From the NCBI RefSeq assembly GCF_000688515.1, contig NZ_JHZK01000001.1, positions 347,162 through 411,161 of the forward strand: a stretch of DNA of 64,000 nt, written 5' to 3'. How positions within the stretch are numbered: the first letter of the stretch is position 1; every line of letters begins with the position of its first letter. A program made the position numbers and the translations under genes. The notes under the pieces were generated by a model. That model was not told the origin of the DNA, searched no databases, and was given only the letters and a program-made list of their open reading frames with translations. The DNA comes from Afifella pfennigii DSM 17143. GTDB lineage: Bacteria > Pseudomonadota > Alphaproteobacteria > Rhizobiales > Afifellaceae. This document shows positions 16,429 through 25,498 of the stretch, one piece after another.

Positions 16429-17214
16429 ATGCGCCAAGCAGGGCGCGCCCTGACGCTTGCAGCGGGGATCGCCGCGATGGCGCTCACCGCCGGCGCGGCT
16501 GCGGCTGCGGGCAATCTGGCTGCGCGCAATCCGGCTGCGAGCGATCTGGCCCCGAGCGATCCGATTACGAGCGATCCGGTTACGGGCGATCCGGCGGCGG
16601 GCGAGAAGGTCTTCAAGGAATGTCGCTCTTGCCATCAGGTCGGGGCTGGCGCCCGCAACGGCATCGGCCCGCATCTCGACAAGCTCTTCGGCCGCCAGGC
16701 CGGCAGCCTGGAGGGCTTCGCCTATTCCCTGTCCCTGCGCCGCAAGGGCTCGCAGGGCCTTGTCTGGAATGAAGAGACGCTCGACATCTACCTGTCGAAA
16801 CCGCAGGCCTACGTGCCTGGCACGCGCATGTCCTTTCGCGGCATGCCGGACGAGCAGGCGCGGCATGACCTCATCGCCTATCTGCGAGAAGCCTCCGCCG
16901 AGGCGCCGGCCGAGGACCCGACCGCCCCTCCCTCGCCGCGCGACGAGATCGGCGCCATCGCCATGAGCATCGAGGGCGATCCGGATTTCGGCGAGTACCT
17001 GTCCAACGAGTGCGTTACCTGCCACCAGCCGTCGGGCCGCGCCGACGGCATCCCGTCCATCGTCGGCTGGCCGAAGGTCGACTTCGTGCGGGCTCTGTTT
17101 GAGTACAAGACCAATGTCCGCAGCCACGAGGTCATGCGGATGGTCACCCGCAATCTCGGCAATGACGAGATCGCGGCGCTGGCGGCCTATTTCGGCTCGC
17201 TGTCGCCGCAATAA
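16429..17214 (+). CDS. soxE: Periplasmic diheme cytochrome c SoxE
   Basis: Secreted diheme cytochrome c of 261 residues. Order: signal peptide, a pentapeptide-repeat linker (AARNP, AASDL, APSDP, ITSDP, VTGDP), a class I c550-like domain with CRSCH around residue 65 and MSFRGM axial region, then a short FccA-like domain with CVTCH around residue 203. GGAGG precedes ATG 16429; a longer frame starting in soxD is rejected. It lies just before the flavoprotein gene soxF, as in Paracoccus, where SoxEF resembles flavocytochrome c sulfide dehydrogenase. The first heme domain could instead do the work of the domain missing from SoxD. Confidence 0.88.
   Translation: MRQAGRALTLAAGIAAMALTAGAAAAAGNLAARNPAASDLAPSDPITSDPVTGDPAAGEKVFKECRSCHQVGAGARNGIGPHLDKLFGRQAGSLEGFAYSLSLRRKGSQGLVWNEETLDIYLSKPQAYVPGTRMSFRGMPDEQARHDLIAYLREASAEAPAEDPTAPPSPRDEIGAIAMSIEGDPDFGEYLSNECVTCHQPSGRADGIPSIVGWPKVDFVRALFEYKTNVRSHEVMRMVTRNLGNDEIAALAAYFGSLSPQ
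16504..16608 (+). repeat. 15-bp tandem repeat in soxE linker
   Basis: Six imperfect 15-bp units and a degenerate seventh (for example GCTGCGAGCGATCTG, then GCCCCGAGCGATCCG) encode a five-residue repeat directly after the signal peptide. Its period is the same as that of the feoA repeat, but the sequence is unrelated. Confidence 0.88.
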
Positions 17215-17231
17215 CCTAAGGGGAGCACATC

Positions 17232-18515
17232 ATGACAAAGATGACACGTCGGACGTTCGGGCTGCTTTCGGGAGCGGCGACTTTCAGCCTCGCCCTGCCC
17301 ACCTATCTGCGGGCCCAGGACCGTCCGAAGGTTGTGGTCATCGGCGGCGGCGCCGGCGGGGCGACGGCGGCGCGCTACATCGCCAAGGATTCGGAAGGCG
17401 CCGTCGATGTGACGCTGATCGAGGCGAACCCGCAATACACCACCTGCTTCTTCTCCAACCTCTATCTCGGCGGCTTCCGCAGCTTCCAATCCATCACCCA
17501 CAGCTATGACGTCCTGGCTTCCAATTTCGGCATTTCCGTCGTCACCGGCATGGCCGATGCCATCGATCGCGAGGCCAGGGAAGTGGTCATGGCCGATGGC
17601 AGCCGTGTCCCCTATGACAGGCTCGTCGTCTCGCCGGGCATCGATCTCATCTGGGATTCCGTTCCCGGCTATTCAGAGGAGGCGGCCGAGATCATGCCGC
17701 ATTCCTGGAAGGCCGGTCCGCAGACCAGGCTTCTGAAGGAGAAGCTGGACGCGATCGAGAACGGCCAGCAGATCGTCATGGTGGCGCCGCCGAACCCCTA
17801 TCGCTGCCCGCCGGGCCCCTACGAGCGCGTCTCCATGTTCGCGCATATCCTGAGCTCCAAGGGCTACACCGACGCCAAGATCGTCGTCCTCGATCCGAAG
17901 TCGAAATTCTCCAAGCAGGCGCTCTTCCAGGAGGGCTGGGAGAAGCATTATCCCGGCATGGTCGAATGGTACGGCCCCGACGTGCATGGCGGCATCAAGG
18001 GCGTCGATCCCTCCACCGGCTCGGTGGAGACCGATTTCGACACTTTCAAGGGCGATCTCGTCAACGTCATCCCCGCCCAGAAGGCGGGCGAGATCGCCCA
18101 GAAAGCCGGTCTTGCCAACGACACCGGCTTCTGTCCCATCGACCCGGAATCCATGCGCTCCACCATGGACGAGAACATCTTCGTCCTCGGCGATGCCTGC
18201 ATCGCCGGCGACATGCCGAAATCGGCCTTCTCGGCCAACAGCCAGGCCAAGGTGGCGGCAATGAATGTGCGCGGCGACCTCACCGAATCCAAGGTTTTCC
18301 CCGCCCGCTACGCCAATACCTGTTGGAGCCTCATTGCCACCGACGACGGGGTGAAGGTGGGCGCACAATACGCGCCGACGGAGGAGAAGATCGCCTCCAC
18401 CACCTCCTTCATCAGCCAGACCGGCGAGGATTCGGCCCTGCGCAAGGCGACCTACGAGGAATCGCTCGGCTGGTATGCCGGCATCACCTCCGACATTTTC
18501 GGCCGCCAGGGCTGA
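17232..18515 (+). CDS. soxF: FAD sulfide dehydrogenase subunit SoxF
   Basis: Flavoprotein of 427 residues in the flavocytochrome c sulfide dehydrogenase (FccB) family, exported by Tat (MTRRTFGLLSGAA). The dinucleotide fold VVVIGGGAGGATAA is around residue 35, redox-active cysteines lie in TTCFFSN and TGFCPID, and the second FAD contact is in FVLGDACIAGDMPKSAFSA. It oxidises sulfide and passes electrons to SoxE. AGGGGAG precedes the start, 18 bases after soxE. It is the last gene of the sox operon and is followed by a short GC hairpin. Confidence 0.95.
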   Translation: MTKMTRRTFGLLSGAATFSLALPTYLRAQDRPKVVVIGGGAGGATAARYIAKDSEGAVDVTLIEANPQYTTCFFSNLYLGGFRSFQSITHSYDVLASNFGISVVTGMADAIDREAREVVMADGSRVPYDRLVVSPGIDLIWDSVPGYSEEAAEIMPHSWKAGPQTRLLKEKLDAIENGQQIVMVAPPNPYRCPPGPYERVSMFAHILSSKGYTDAKIVVLDPKSKFSKQALFQEGWEKHYPGMVEWYGPDVHGGIKGVDPSTGSVETDFDTFKGDLVNVIPAQKAGEIAQKAGLANDTGFCPIDPESMRSTMDENIFVLGDACIAGDMPKSAFSANSQAKVAAMNVRGDLTESKVFPARYANTCWSLIATDDGVKVGAQYAPTEEKIASTTSFISQTGEDSALRKATYEESLGWYAGITSDIFGRQG

Positions 18516-18520
18516 GCGGG

Positions 18521-18540
18521 GCCGCCGCTGAGGCGGCTTT
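18521..18540 (+). terminator. Hairpin after soxF
   Basis: GCCGCC (18521-18526), a 5-base loop and GGCGGC (18532-18537) followed by TTT. A second GC stem (18554-18561 with 18576-18583) with CTTTT behind it lies just beyond. Together they probably end the sox transcript; the T-tracts are short. Confidence 0.5.
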
Positions 18541-18733
18541 GCGGCTCACGATCGGGCCGGCTCGTCCGCGGGCGGGCCGGCCCGGCGCTTTTCGCCCCCA
18601 CCCGCCGCCGGCGCGCGGCCGCCGCGCCTATCGACCCGCGGGCCGCTTTCCACTATGCCGCTCGCCAGGCCGCGCCCTCGCAAGCTGAGGGCACCGGGCG
18701 GCGCGATAACGGGACCTTGGCACGGACCATGCG

Positions 18734-19615
18734 ATGAAGGGCATCATCCTCGCCGGCGGCAACGGCACCCGGCTCTATCCATTGACGATTTCGGCCTCCA
18801 AGCAGCTCCTGCCCATCTACGACAAGCCGATGGTCTTCTATCCGCTGGCGACGCTGATGCTCGCCGGCATCCGCGACATCCTCATCATCACCACGCCGCG
18901 CGACATGGCGAGCTTTGAGGCGCTGCTCGGCGACGGCTCCGCCTTCGGCGTCGATATCTCCTACGCCGCCCAGCCCGAGCCCAGAGGCCTTGCGGAAGCC
19001 TTCGTCATCGGCCGCGATTTCGTCGGCGGCGACGCGGCCGCGCTCATCCTCGGCGACAACATCTTCTATGGCGCCGGCCTGTCCGGGCTGATGCGCGAGG
19101 CCGCCTCACGCCAGTCTGGCGCAACCGTCTTCGCCTATCACGTGGAGGATCCGCAGCGTTACGGCGTCGTCTCCTTCGACAAGAAGAGCGGGCGCGCCCT
19201 CACCATCGAGGAAAAGCCGGTCGAGCCGAAATCGTTCTGGGCCGTGACGGGGCTTTATTTCTATGACAACGACGTTCTCGACATCGCCGCCGCAATCCGC
19301 CCCTCACAGCGCGGCGAATTGGAGATCACCGATGTCAACCGCGCCTATCTTGAGCGTGGCGACCTCAATGTGTGCCGTCTCGGCCGGGGCTTCGCCTGGC
19401 TCGATACCGGCACCTGTGACAGCCTGCACGAGGCTGCCGCTTTCGTGCGCACCATCGTCCACCGCCAGGGAATCCAAGTGATGTGCCCGGAAGAGATCGC
19501 CTTCGAGCTCGGCTATCTGACGGCCGAGGACGTCTTGGCGCGCGCCGACACGCTCGGCCGCACCGCCTATGCCGATTATCTGCGCCGCCGCATCGGGGAG
19601 CTTTCCGGTGATTGA
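18734..19615 (+). CDS. rmlA: Glucose-1-phosphate thymidylyltransferase
   Basis: Enzyme of 293 residues that makes dTDP-glucose from dTTP and glucose-1-phosphate, the first step of dTDP-L-rhamnose synthesis. The nucleotide-binding start [18 protein letters not shown] is at residues 1-18, and the sugar-site segments ILGDNIFYG and [10 protein letters not shown] follow. It is the first gene of rmlACBD and has a 218-base GC-rich upstream region in which no clear promoter is recognised. Rhamnose probably goes to surface polysaccharide, but no glycosyltransferase gene lies in the window. Confidence 0.97.
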   Translation: MKGIILAGGNGTRLYPLTISASKQLLPIYDKPMVFYPLATLMLAGIRDILIITTPRDMASFEALLGDGSAFGVDISYAAQPEPRGLAEAFVIGRDFVGGDAAALILGDNIFYGAGLSGLMREAASRQSGATVFAYHVEDPQRYGVVSFDKKSGRALTIEEKPVEPKSFWAVTGLYFYDNDVLDIAAAIRPSQRGELEITDVNRAYLERGDLNVCRLGRGFAWLDTGTCDSLHEAAAFVRTIVHRQGIQVMCPEEIAFELGYLTAEDVLARADTLGRTAYADYLRRRIGELSGD

Positions 19616-20168
19616 AGCCTACCCGCTCGCCCTTGACGGGCTTTTTGAGATCCGCCCGCGTCGCTTCGACGACCGGCGCGGCTTCTTTTCGGAGACCTAC
19701 AACGCCAGGGGCCTTGCCGAGCACGGCATCGAGCTCGCCTTCGTGCAGGACAACCATTCCCTGTCGCACCAGGCGGGGGTCCTGCGCGGCCTGCACTACC
19801 AGCTGCCGCCGCACGCCCAGGCCAAGCTGGTGCGCGTGCCGCGCGGGCGCATCTTCGATGTCGCGGTCGATATCCGCCAGGGCTCGCCGACCTTCGCCAG
19901 ATGGGTGGGCATTGAGCTTTCGGCCGAGAAGTGGAACCAGCTTCTCGTTCCCGTCGGCTTCGCCCACGGCTTTCTGACGCTGGAGCCGGAGACGGAGGTG
20001 ATCTACAAGGTGAGCGACTATTACGCGCCGGAGCACGATCGCACGCTGCGCTTCGACGATCCTGAGATCGGCATCGACTGGCCGCTCGGCACGGCCCAGC
20101 CGATCCTTTCCGATCGCGACCGCAACGCGCCGCTGCTGCGCGAGGCCGAGATATTCCTCTATTCGTGA
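19608..20168 (+). CDS. rmlC: dTDP-4-dehydrorhamnose 3,5-epimerase
   Basis: Cupin-fold epimerase of 186 residues, third step of dTDP-L-rhamnose synthesis. Family landmarks are [36 protein letters not shown] with the catalytic His, and [11 protein letters not shown]. The GTG at 19608 is taken as start: GGGGAG lies 8 bases before it, the protein then begins [12 protein letters not shown] as is typical, and the gene overlaps rmlA by 8 bases. A longer ATG version from 19569 would add residues inside rmlA with no family counterpart. Confidence 0.94.
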   Translation: MIEAYPLALDGLFEIRPRRFDDRRGFFSETYNARGLAEHGIELAFVQDNHSLSHQAGVLRGLHYQLPPHAQAKLVRVPRGRIFDVAVDIRQGSPTFARWVGIELSAEKWNQLLVPVGFAHGFLTLEPETEVIYKVSDYYAPEHDRTLRFDDPEIGIDWPLGTAQPILSDRDRNAPLLREAEIFLYS

Positions 20169-20184
20169 CAGCGAGATCGCGGCC

Positions 20185-21255
20185 ATGAGGGTCCTTGTCA
20201 CCGGCGGCGCAGGCTTCATCGGCTCCGCCTTCTGCCGCCACCTCGTCGCGGTCGGCGCCGAACGCGTCGTCAATGTCGACAAGCTCACCTATGCCGGTAA
20301 CCTCGCTTCGCTCCGCGCTCTCGCCGATGCGCCGAATTACGTCTTCCACCGTCTCGACATCGCCGACGCGCCCGCGCTTCTTCAGCTGATGCGCGCAGAG
20401 CGCGTCGACAAGGTCGTGCATCTGGCCGCCGAGAGCCATGTCGACCGCTCCATCGACGGGCCGGCGGCCTTCGTAGAGACCAACGTCGTCGGCACCTTCC
20501 GACTTCTGTCCGCCGCGCTCGATTACTGGCGCGGCCTTGCCGGCGCGGCGGCGGAGGATTTCCGCTTCCACCATGTCTCCACCGACGAGGTGTTCGGCGA
20601 CCTCGCCGCCGACGATGCCCCCTTCACCGAGGCGACGCCTTACGCGCCGCGCTCGCCCTATTCGGCCTCCAAGGCGGCCTCCGACCATTTCGTGCGCGCC
20701 TGGCACGCCACCTACGGCCTGCCGGTCGTTCTGACCAACTGCTCCAACAATTACGGCCCCTTCCACTTCCCGGAAAAGCTCATCCCGCTCGTCATCCTGA
20801 GCGCGCTGCACGAAGAGCCCCTGCCCGTCTACGGCGACGGCGCCAATGTGCGCGACTGGCTCTTCGTGGAGGATCATGCCCGCGCCCTGGAGCTGGTCAT
20901 GACGCGCGGCGACACCGGCGAGACCTACGCCGTCGGCGCCAGGGCCGAGCGCTCCAACCTTCAAGTCGTGCACGCCATCTGCGACCTTCTCGACGCAAGG
21001 CGCCCGCTCCCCGGCGGCCAGAGCCACCGCGAGCTGATTGTCTTCGTGGAGGACCGGCCGGGTCACGACCGCCGCTACGCCATCGACCCTTCGCGCCTGG
21101 AACGCGAGCTCGGCTGGCGGCCCGAGGAAAGCTTTGAGAGCGGCCTGGCGCGGACCGTCGACTGGTATCTTCAGAACGCATGGTGGTGGCGTCCCCTGCG
21201 CGAAAGCCGCTACAAGGGCGAGCGGCTTGGAAAGCTGGAGGTGCAGCGACGATGA
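20185..21255 (+). CDS. rmlB: dTDP-glucose 4,6-dehydratase
   Basis: Short-chain dehydrogenase/reductase-type dehydratase of 356 residues, second step of the rhamnose pathway. The NAD-binding motif TGGAGFIGS is at residues 6-14, the catalytic STDEVFG around 132 and YSAS(K) around 157. [11 protein letters not shown] is the sugar nucleotide loop typical of RmlB. The order A-C-B-D differs from the common B-D-A-C but is complete. Its stop shares ATGA with the rmlD start. Confidence 0.97.
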   Translation: MRVLVTGGAGFIGSAFCRHLVAVGAERVVNVDKLTYAGNLASLRALADAPNYVFHRLDIADAPALLQLMRAERVDKVVHLAAESHVDRSIDGPAAFVETNVVGTFRLLSAALDYWRGLAGAAAEDFRFHHVSTDEVFGDLAADDAPFTEATPYAPRSPYSASKAASDHFVRAWHATYGLPVVLTNCSNNYGPFHFPEKLIPLVILSALHEEPLPVYGDGANVRDWLFVEDHARALELVMTRGDTGETYAVGARAERSNLQVVHAICDLLDARRPLPGGQSHRELIVFVEDRPGHDRRYAIDPSRLERELGWRPEESFESGLARTVDWYLQNAWWWRPLRESRYKGERLGKLEVQRR

Positions 21256-22148
21256 GGCTGGTCGTCACCGGCCGCCAGGGGCAGCTCGCCCGCGCGCTCC
21301 TGGAGCGCGGCGAGGCGGCGGGTGTTGAAATCCTCGCCCTCGGCCGGCCCGAGCTCAATCTCGCCGTGCCGGCGAGCATCGCCTCGGCCCTTGCCGCCGC
21401 CCGGCCCGATATCGTCGTCTCCGCCGCCGCCTATACCGCCGTCGACGCCGCCGAGGACGAGCCGGACCTTGCCTTTCTCGTCAACGAGCGCGGCGCCGGC
21501 GAGGTCGCCGCGGCCGCGGCGAGCCTTGGCGTGCCGGTCGTCCACCTTTCCACCGATTACGTCTTCGCCGGCGCGGGCGACGCGCCGCACGCCGAGAGCG
21601 CGCCGACGGCTCCGGCAAGCATCTACGGCGCCAGCAAGCTCGCCGGCGAGGCGGCGGTGCGCGCCGCCAATCCGCGCCATGTGATCCTTAGAACCGCCTG
21701 GGTCTACAGCCCGTTCTCGCGCAATTTCGTGCGCACCATGCTGCGTCTTGCCGAAAACGGCGAGGAAATCGCCGTCATCGACGATCAATGGGGCAATCCG
21801 ACCTCCGCTTTCGATCTCGCCGACGCCGTCCTGGCGGTCGCCGCGCGCTGGCGGACCGCGCCGGAGAGCTTTGCCGCCGGCACCTATCATCTCGCCGGCG
21901 CCGGCGAGGCGAGCTGGTGCGAGCTTGCCCGCGAAATCTTCGCCCTCAGCGCAAAGGCCGGCGGCCCGGCCGCCGCCGTGCGCGCCATCGCCGGCGCCGA
22001 ATATCCTCAAAAAGCGGCCCGCCCGAAAAATTCCCGGCTCGATTGCCGCCTCTTCGCAAAGACGTTTGGCTATGCCGCCCCGCCCTGGCGGGAAAGCTTG
22101 CGGAAGGTCGTGGAGCGCCTTGTCGCCGAAACCGGCGAGCGCGTTTAG
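21252..22148 (+). CDS. rmlD: dTDP-4-dehydrorhamnose reductase
   Basis: NADPH-dependent reductase of 298 residues that completes dTDP-L-rhamnose. It has the Rossmann start [13 protein letters not shown], then [10 protein letters not shown] and the catalytic YGASKLAGE around residue 131. The ATG at 21252 overlaps the rmlB stop (ATGA); an upstream in-frame ATG falls inside rmlB and is rejected. The 3' end overlaps the convergent phnN by 4 bases, so there is no room for a terminator between the operons. Confidence 0.96.
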   Translation: MRLVVTGRQGQLARALLERGEAAGVEILALGRPELNLAVPASIASALAAARPDIVVSAAAYTAVDAAEDEPDLAFLVNERGAGEVAAAAASLGVPVVHLSTDYVFAGAGDAPHAESAPTAPASIYGASKLAGEAAVRAANPRHVILRTAWVYSPFSRNFVRTMLRLAENGEEIAVIDDQWGNPTSAFDLADAVLAVAARWRTAPESFAAGTYHLAGAGEASWCELAREIFALSAKAGGPAAAVRAIAGAEYPQKAARPKNSRLDCRLFAKTFGYAAPPWRESLRKVVERLVAETGERV

Positions 22149-22720
22149 GACGGCGCTTCGGCCGCTCCGACGCAGCCCTTGAGAAGGGCGAGAAAATCCT
22201 CGCCCGCCACCGCAAGCGGCCCGGAATTGTCGAGGCGCACGACATCCGACCCGCTCGGCAGGCCGATTTCGGCCCGGTCGAGCCGGCGCGCGATATCCGC
22301 CTCGCTTTCCCGGCCGCGGCCGCGCAGCCGCTCCGCCAGCACCTCGCGCCGCGCCGTCACCACCACGACGCGAAGCGGAAGGAAACGCTGGCGCGCCTCC
22401 GCCACCGCCAGGCGCGAGGCGTTGACGACGACGCTGCGGCCGGCGGCGAGATCGGCCGCGATGCTGGCGGGAACGCCGTAGCTGAGCCCGTGCGCCCGCC
22501 AATGGAGGGCGAAACCGCCGGTCTCCGCCCTTTCGCGGAAAAGCTCCTCGGTGAGCGTGGCATGGTCCTCAAAGGCGCCCTCCGCGCGGGTGATCGTCCG
22601 CCGGGCGAAGACGATGCGCGCCTCGTCGGCGAGCGCCTTGCGGCCGTACTCGATGAGGGAATCCTTGCCGGCGCCGCTCGGCCCGACGACGAGGATAAGG
22701 GTGCCGCGCCTCGCTTCCAT
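22145..22720 (-). CDS. phnN: Ribose 1,5-bisphosphokinase PhnN
   Basis: P-loop kinase of 191 residues resembling guanylate kinase. It converts ribose 1,5-bisphosphate to PRPP, the final step of the C-P lyase pathway. Walker A is VGPSGAGKDSL around residues 13-23. The sequence RRTITRAEGAFEDH matches the phosphate-contact loop of the family. It is the last gene of the minus-strand phn block, 11 bases after phnM. Confidence 0.95.
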   Translation of the reverse strand: MEARRGTLILVVGPSGAGKDSLIEYGRKALADEARIVFARRTITRAEGAFEDHATLTEELFRERAETGGFALHWRAHGLSYGVPASIAADLAAGRSVVVNASRLAVAEARQRFLPLRVVVVTARREVLAERLRGRGRESEADIARRLDRAEIGLPSGSDVVRLDNSGPLAVAGEDFLALLKGCVGAAEAPS

Positions 22721-22731
22721 CTTCGCCTGCC

Positions 22732-23871
22732 TCAGGCGACGCGCCGCGCCTGCCGCCAGACGGAGCGCACCACCGGCACGCCCTCGTCGAGGCGCACCTG
22801 TACGAGGTCGGCCCGGCGCCCCGGCTCCAGGGCGCCGCGATCGGTGAGGCCGACGGCATCTGCCGGCTTCGTCGTCACCATGGCGACGGCCGCCGGCAGG
22901 CCCATGCCATGCGGCGCCTCGGCCAGGACGAAGGTCGCCTGAAGAAGGCTGAAGGGTACGTAATCGGAGGAGAGCACGTCGAGCACGCCCGCTTGCGCCA
23001 GCTCCGCCGCCGCCACGTTGCCCGAATGCGAGCCGCCGCGCACCACGTTGGGCGCGCCCATCAGGACATGCATGCCGGCCTGATGCGAGGCGCGAGCGGC
23101 CGCCATCGTGGTCGGGAACTCGGCCAGATGCACGCCCTGCTCCACCGCCTCGGCGACATGTTCCTCCGTCGCGTCGTCATGGCTGGCGAGCACGATGCCG
23201 CGCGCCCGGCAGGCTTCCGACAGCGCCTTGCGGTGGCCCGGCGCCCAGCGTCCCGCCTCCGCCACGCGCCGTTCCACGAAGGCGTTGAACTCGGCGTCCG
23301 GCATACCGGTCTTGCCCTGGTAGTAGAGGCGGTAGGCGTCGAAGCTGGTGAACTGGCGCTGGCCCGGCGTGTGGTCCATCAGCGAGACGAGGCGCAGGCG
23401 GCTGTCGTCGTCGAAGAGCGAAAAGCCCTCCATCACGTCGGAGGCGGAGACCTCGCAGCGCAAATGGATGAAATGCTCCGCCCGCAGCCGATCGCGCGCC
23501 TGGCATTCCTCGATGGCGTCGGCCAGGGCGCGCGTCTCGCTGGCATCGACGCGCATATCCTCGTCGGCGCCCACGCGCAGCGCGTCGAGCACCGTGGTGA
23601 TGCCGGAGGCGGCGATCTGCCCGTCATGCGCCTGTACGGCGACGGGCGGGTTCCAGCGCACGCCCGGACGCGGCGCGTAATGGCTCTCAAGATGGTCGGT
23701 ATGCAGCTCCACCAGGCCCGGCAGGAGATAATCGCCCTCAAGGTCGATGCCGACGCGGCCTGTGCCCGGCTCGCCGATTTCGGCGATCTGGCCGTCGCGC
23801 ACCAGGAGATCGCCGTGATGCACCTCCTCGGCCAGAACCATTCTTGCGTTGCGATAGACGATCTCGTTCAT
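22732..23871 (-). CDS. phnM: Ribose 1-methylphosphonate 5-triphosphate diphosphatase PhnM
   Basis: Amidohydrolase-fold enzyme of 379 residues that removes diphosphate from the triphosphate intermediate of phosphonate breakdown. Metal ligands are visible in LVELHTDHLESHY around residue 57, in IVLASHDDATEEHV in the second half and in VLSSDYVP near residue 310. Its start shares ATGA with the stop of the DUF1045 gene. Length and neighbours leave little doubt. Confidence 0.96.
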   Translation of the reverse strand: MNEIVYRNARMVLAEEVHHGDLLVRDGQIAEIGEPGTGRVGIDLEGDYLLPGLVELHTDHLESHYAPRPGVRWNPPVAVQAHDGQIAASGITTVLDALRVGADEDMRVDASETRALADAIEECQARDRLRAEHFIHLRCEVSASDVMEGFSLFDDDSRLRLVSLMDHTPGQRQFTSFDAYRLYYQGKTGMPDAEFNAFVERRVAEAGRWAPGHRKALSEACRARGIVLASHDDATEEHVAEAVEQGVHLAEFPTTMAAARASHQAGMHVLMGAPNVVRGGSHSGNVAAAELAQAGVLDVLSSDYVPFSLLQATFVLAEAPHGMGLPAAVAMVTTKPADAVGLTDRGALEPGRRADLVQVRLDEGVPVVRSVWRQARRVA

Positions 23872-24578
23872 ACCGGCATGACCTGCTGCGCCGCCTGTTT
23901 CAAAGCGCGGCGGCGATATTGCGTGAAGGGCTCGCCCGTCTCAGGCTCCACGAAAATCGAGACGGAATCGAGACATAGCGGATGCGCGAGCGCGCCGGCG
24001 AAATGCTCCGCCAGCGCCCGCTCGATGACGGGTCGGCGCGCCTCCTCCACCGGCCCGGTCAACGTCATGTGGAAGCGGAATTCCTCAAAGACGTAAGGGT
24101 AGCCCCAGCGCATGAGATGGGCGCGCTGGGGCTCGCTCAGGCTCTGCGGCCTGCGCCGCTCGATCTCCGCCGCCGTCAGCGGCGCGCGGAAACCGTCGAA
24201 GGCGCGCACGATCTCGCCGGCGAAGTCGTTCAAGCCCGGCGGCGGCGCCTCCGGCACCAGCGCGAAGAAGGGGCCGATCCGGGCGATTTCCAGGCGGCCG
24301 AGAGGAAGCCCTTCCCGCCCGTCGCAAAAGCCGGCGAGCGCCGCTTCCAGCGCCGCCAGATCGCAGCCCGCTGCGAGGCTGAAGGGCGGCTTCAGCGTGG
24401 CGTGGAAGCCGTAGCGGCGCGGCTCCGCGGTGATCTCGGCCATCTGTTCGGCGCCGATATTGCGGGGCGCCGCCTGCGCCGAGCTCTGCCCGCTCGTCAC
24501 CTCGCGGCCGAGCCAGCTTGTCGCCGCCTTGGCGAGCGGATGATCGCCGGCGGGCGTGAAATAAAGGGCGGCTCGCAT
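23868..24578 (-). CDS. DUF1045 2H phosphoesterase of phosphonate metabolism
   Basis: Protein of 236 residues in the DUF1045 family found in rhizobial-type phn operons. Two H-x-T-L motifs are seen, HATL in YGFHATLKPPF and HMTL in FRFHMTLTGPV, which mark the 2H phosphoesterase fold that opens cyclic phosphates. No phnP gene is present in the window, so this enzyme probably hydrolyses the 1,2-cyclic phosphate product of the lyase in its place. The ATG at 24578 gives the usual MRAALYFTP start; a TTG five codons upstream is possible but unlikely. It sits between phnE and phnM. Confidence 0.85.
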   Translation of the reverse strand: MRAALYFTPAGDHPLAKAATSWLGREVTSGQSSAQAAPRNIGAEQMAEITAEPRRYGFHATLKPPFSLAAGCDLAALEAALAGFCDGREGLPLGRLEIARIGPFFALVPEAPPPGLNDFAGEIVRAFDGFRAPLTAAEIERRRPQSLSEPQRAHLMRWGYPYVFEEFRFHMTLTGPVEEARRPVIERALAEHFAGALAHPLCLDSVSIFVEPETGEPFTQYRRRALKQAAQQVMPV

Positions 24579-24599
24579 CTTTGCTGTTTCCAAGGACCT

Positions 24600-25421
24600 C
24601 TAAATCACCGCCTTGCGCAGCTGCTGGGAGATGATGTCGACGACCGACACCGTGACGATGACGATCAGGATGATGGCGGCCGTCTCGGCGTAGAGGAAAG
24701 AGCGAATGGATTCAAACAGCACCTGGCCGATACCGCCGGCGCCGACGATGCCGAGCACGGTGGCGGAGCGCACATTGGTCTCAAAACGATAGAGCGAGAA
24801 GGAGATCCATAGCGGCGCCACCTGCGGCACCACGCCGAAGATGATCTCCTGCAGGCGCGTGGCGCCGGTGGCGCGCACCCCTTCCACCGGCCTCGGATCG
24901 ACGGCCTCCACCGCCTCGGAGAAGAGCTTGGAGATGATGCCGGTATTGTGGACGAAGAGCGCCAGCACGCCGGCGAAGGGGCCGAGGCCAACGGCGGTGA
25001 CGAACAGGACGGCGAAGACCAGCTCGTTGATGGCGCGCGTGGCGTCCATCAGCCGGCGCACCGGCTGCACGACCCATACCGGGGCGATGTTGGAGGAGGA
25101 AAGCAGCGCGAAGGGGATGCCGAAGACGATCGACAGCACCGTGCCCCAGACGGCGATCTGCACGGTGAGGACCATCTCCTCCACGTAATACTGCCAGTCG
25201 CGGAAGTTCGGCTTCAGGAAGCCGCCGGCGTAATCGGCCATGTTGCCGGCATCGGAGAAGAGCGAGGGCAAGCGCCACATCTCCGAGGGGCCCCAGCTCC
25301 AGGCGAGCACCAGCGCCACCCCGCCCCAGATGAGGAAGGAATAGGCGCGCTCGCTGAAGGATCGGGGAGGCAGCTGGTTGGCCTGTCCGGTGCTTTGCCC
25401 GGCACGCTCGGCGAGATCCAT
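24600..25421 (-). CDS. phnE: Phosphonate ABC transporter permease PhnE
   Basis: Inner-membrane permease of 273 residues with about six membrane segments and the EAA-type loop ([15 protein letters not shown]) that contacts the PhnC ATPase. The soluble N-terminus holds about 25 polar residues. Only one permease gene is present, where some relatives carry two. It follows phnD after 77 bases that form a strong hairpin. Confidence 0.95.
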   Translation of the reverse strand: MDLAERAGQSTGQANQLPPRSFSERAYSFLIWGGVALVLAWSWGPSEMWRLPSLFSDAGNMADYAGGFLKPNFRDWQYYVEEMVLTVQIAVWGTVLSIVFGIPFALLSSSNIAPVWVVQPVRRLMDATRAINELVFAVLFVTAVGLGPFAGVLALFVHNTGIISKLFSEAVEAVDPRPVEGVRATGATRLQEIIFGVVPQVAPLWISFSLYRFETNVRSATVLGIVGAGGIGQVLFESIRSFLYAETAAIILIVIVTVSVVDIISQQLRKAVI

Positions 25422-25447
25422 GGTCGGGAAATCCTTCTGGAAGAAGA

Positions 25448-25472
25448 GGCGCCGGGCGAATGGCCCGGCGCC
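25448..25472 (-). repeat. Perfect 10-bp hairpin between phnD and phnE
   Basis: GGCGCCGGGC (25448-25457), 5-base loop, GCCCGGCGCC (25463-25472). On the minus strand it is followed by TCTTCTTCC. It probably slows decay or partially stops transcription after phnD, so that more binding protein than permease is made. A nearly identical arrangement follows ugpB at 35251-35280. Confidence 0.6.
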
Positions 25473-25498
25473 GAAAGCAATGTCTGGAAGGTGCCCGC

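Noticed and set aside
18521..18733. Small gene between soxF and rmlA
   Set aside because: GC-rich spacer with hairpins, no ribosome-binding site or codon bias.
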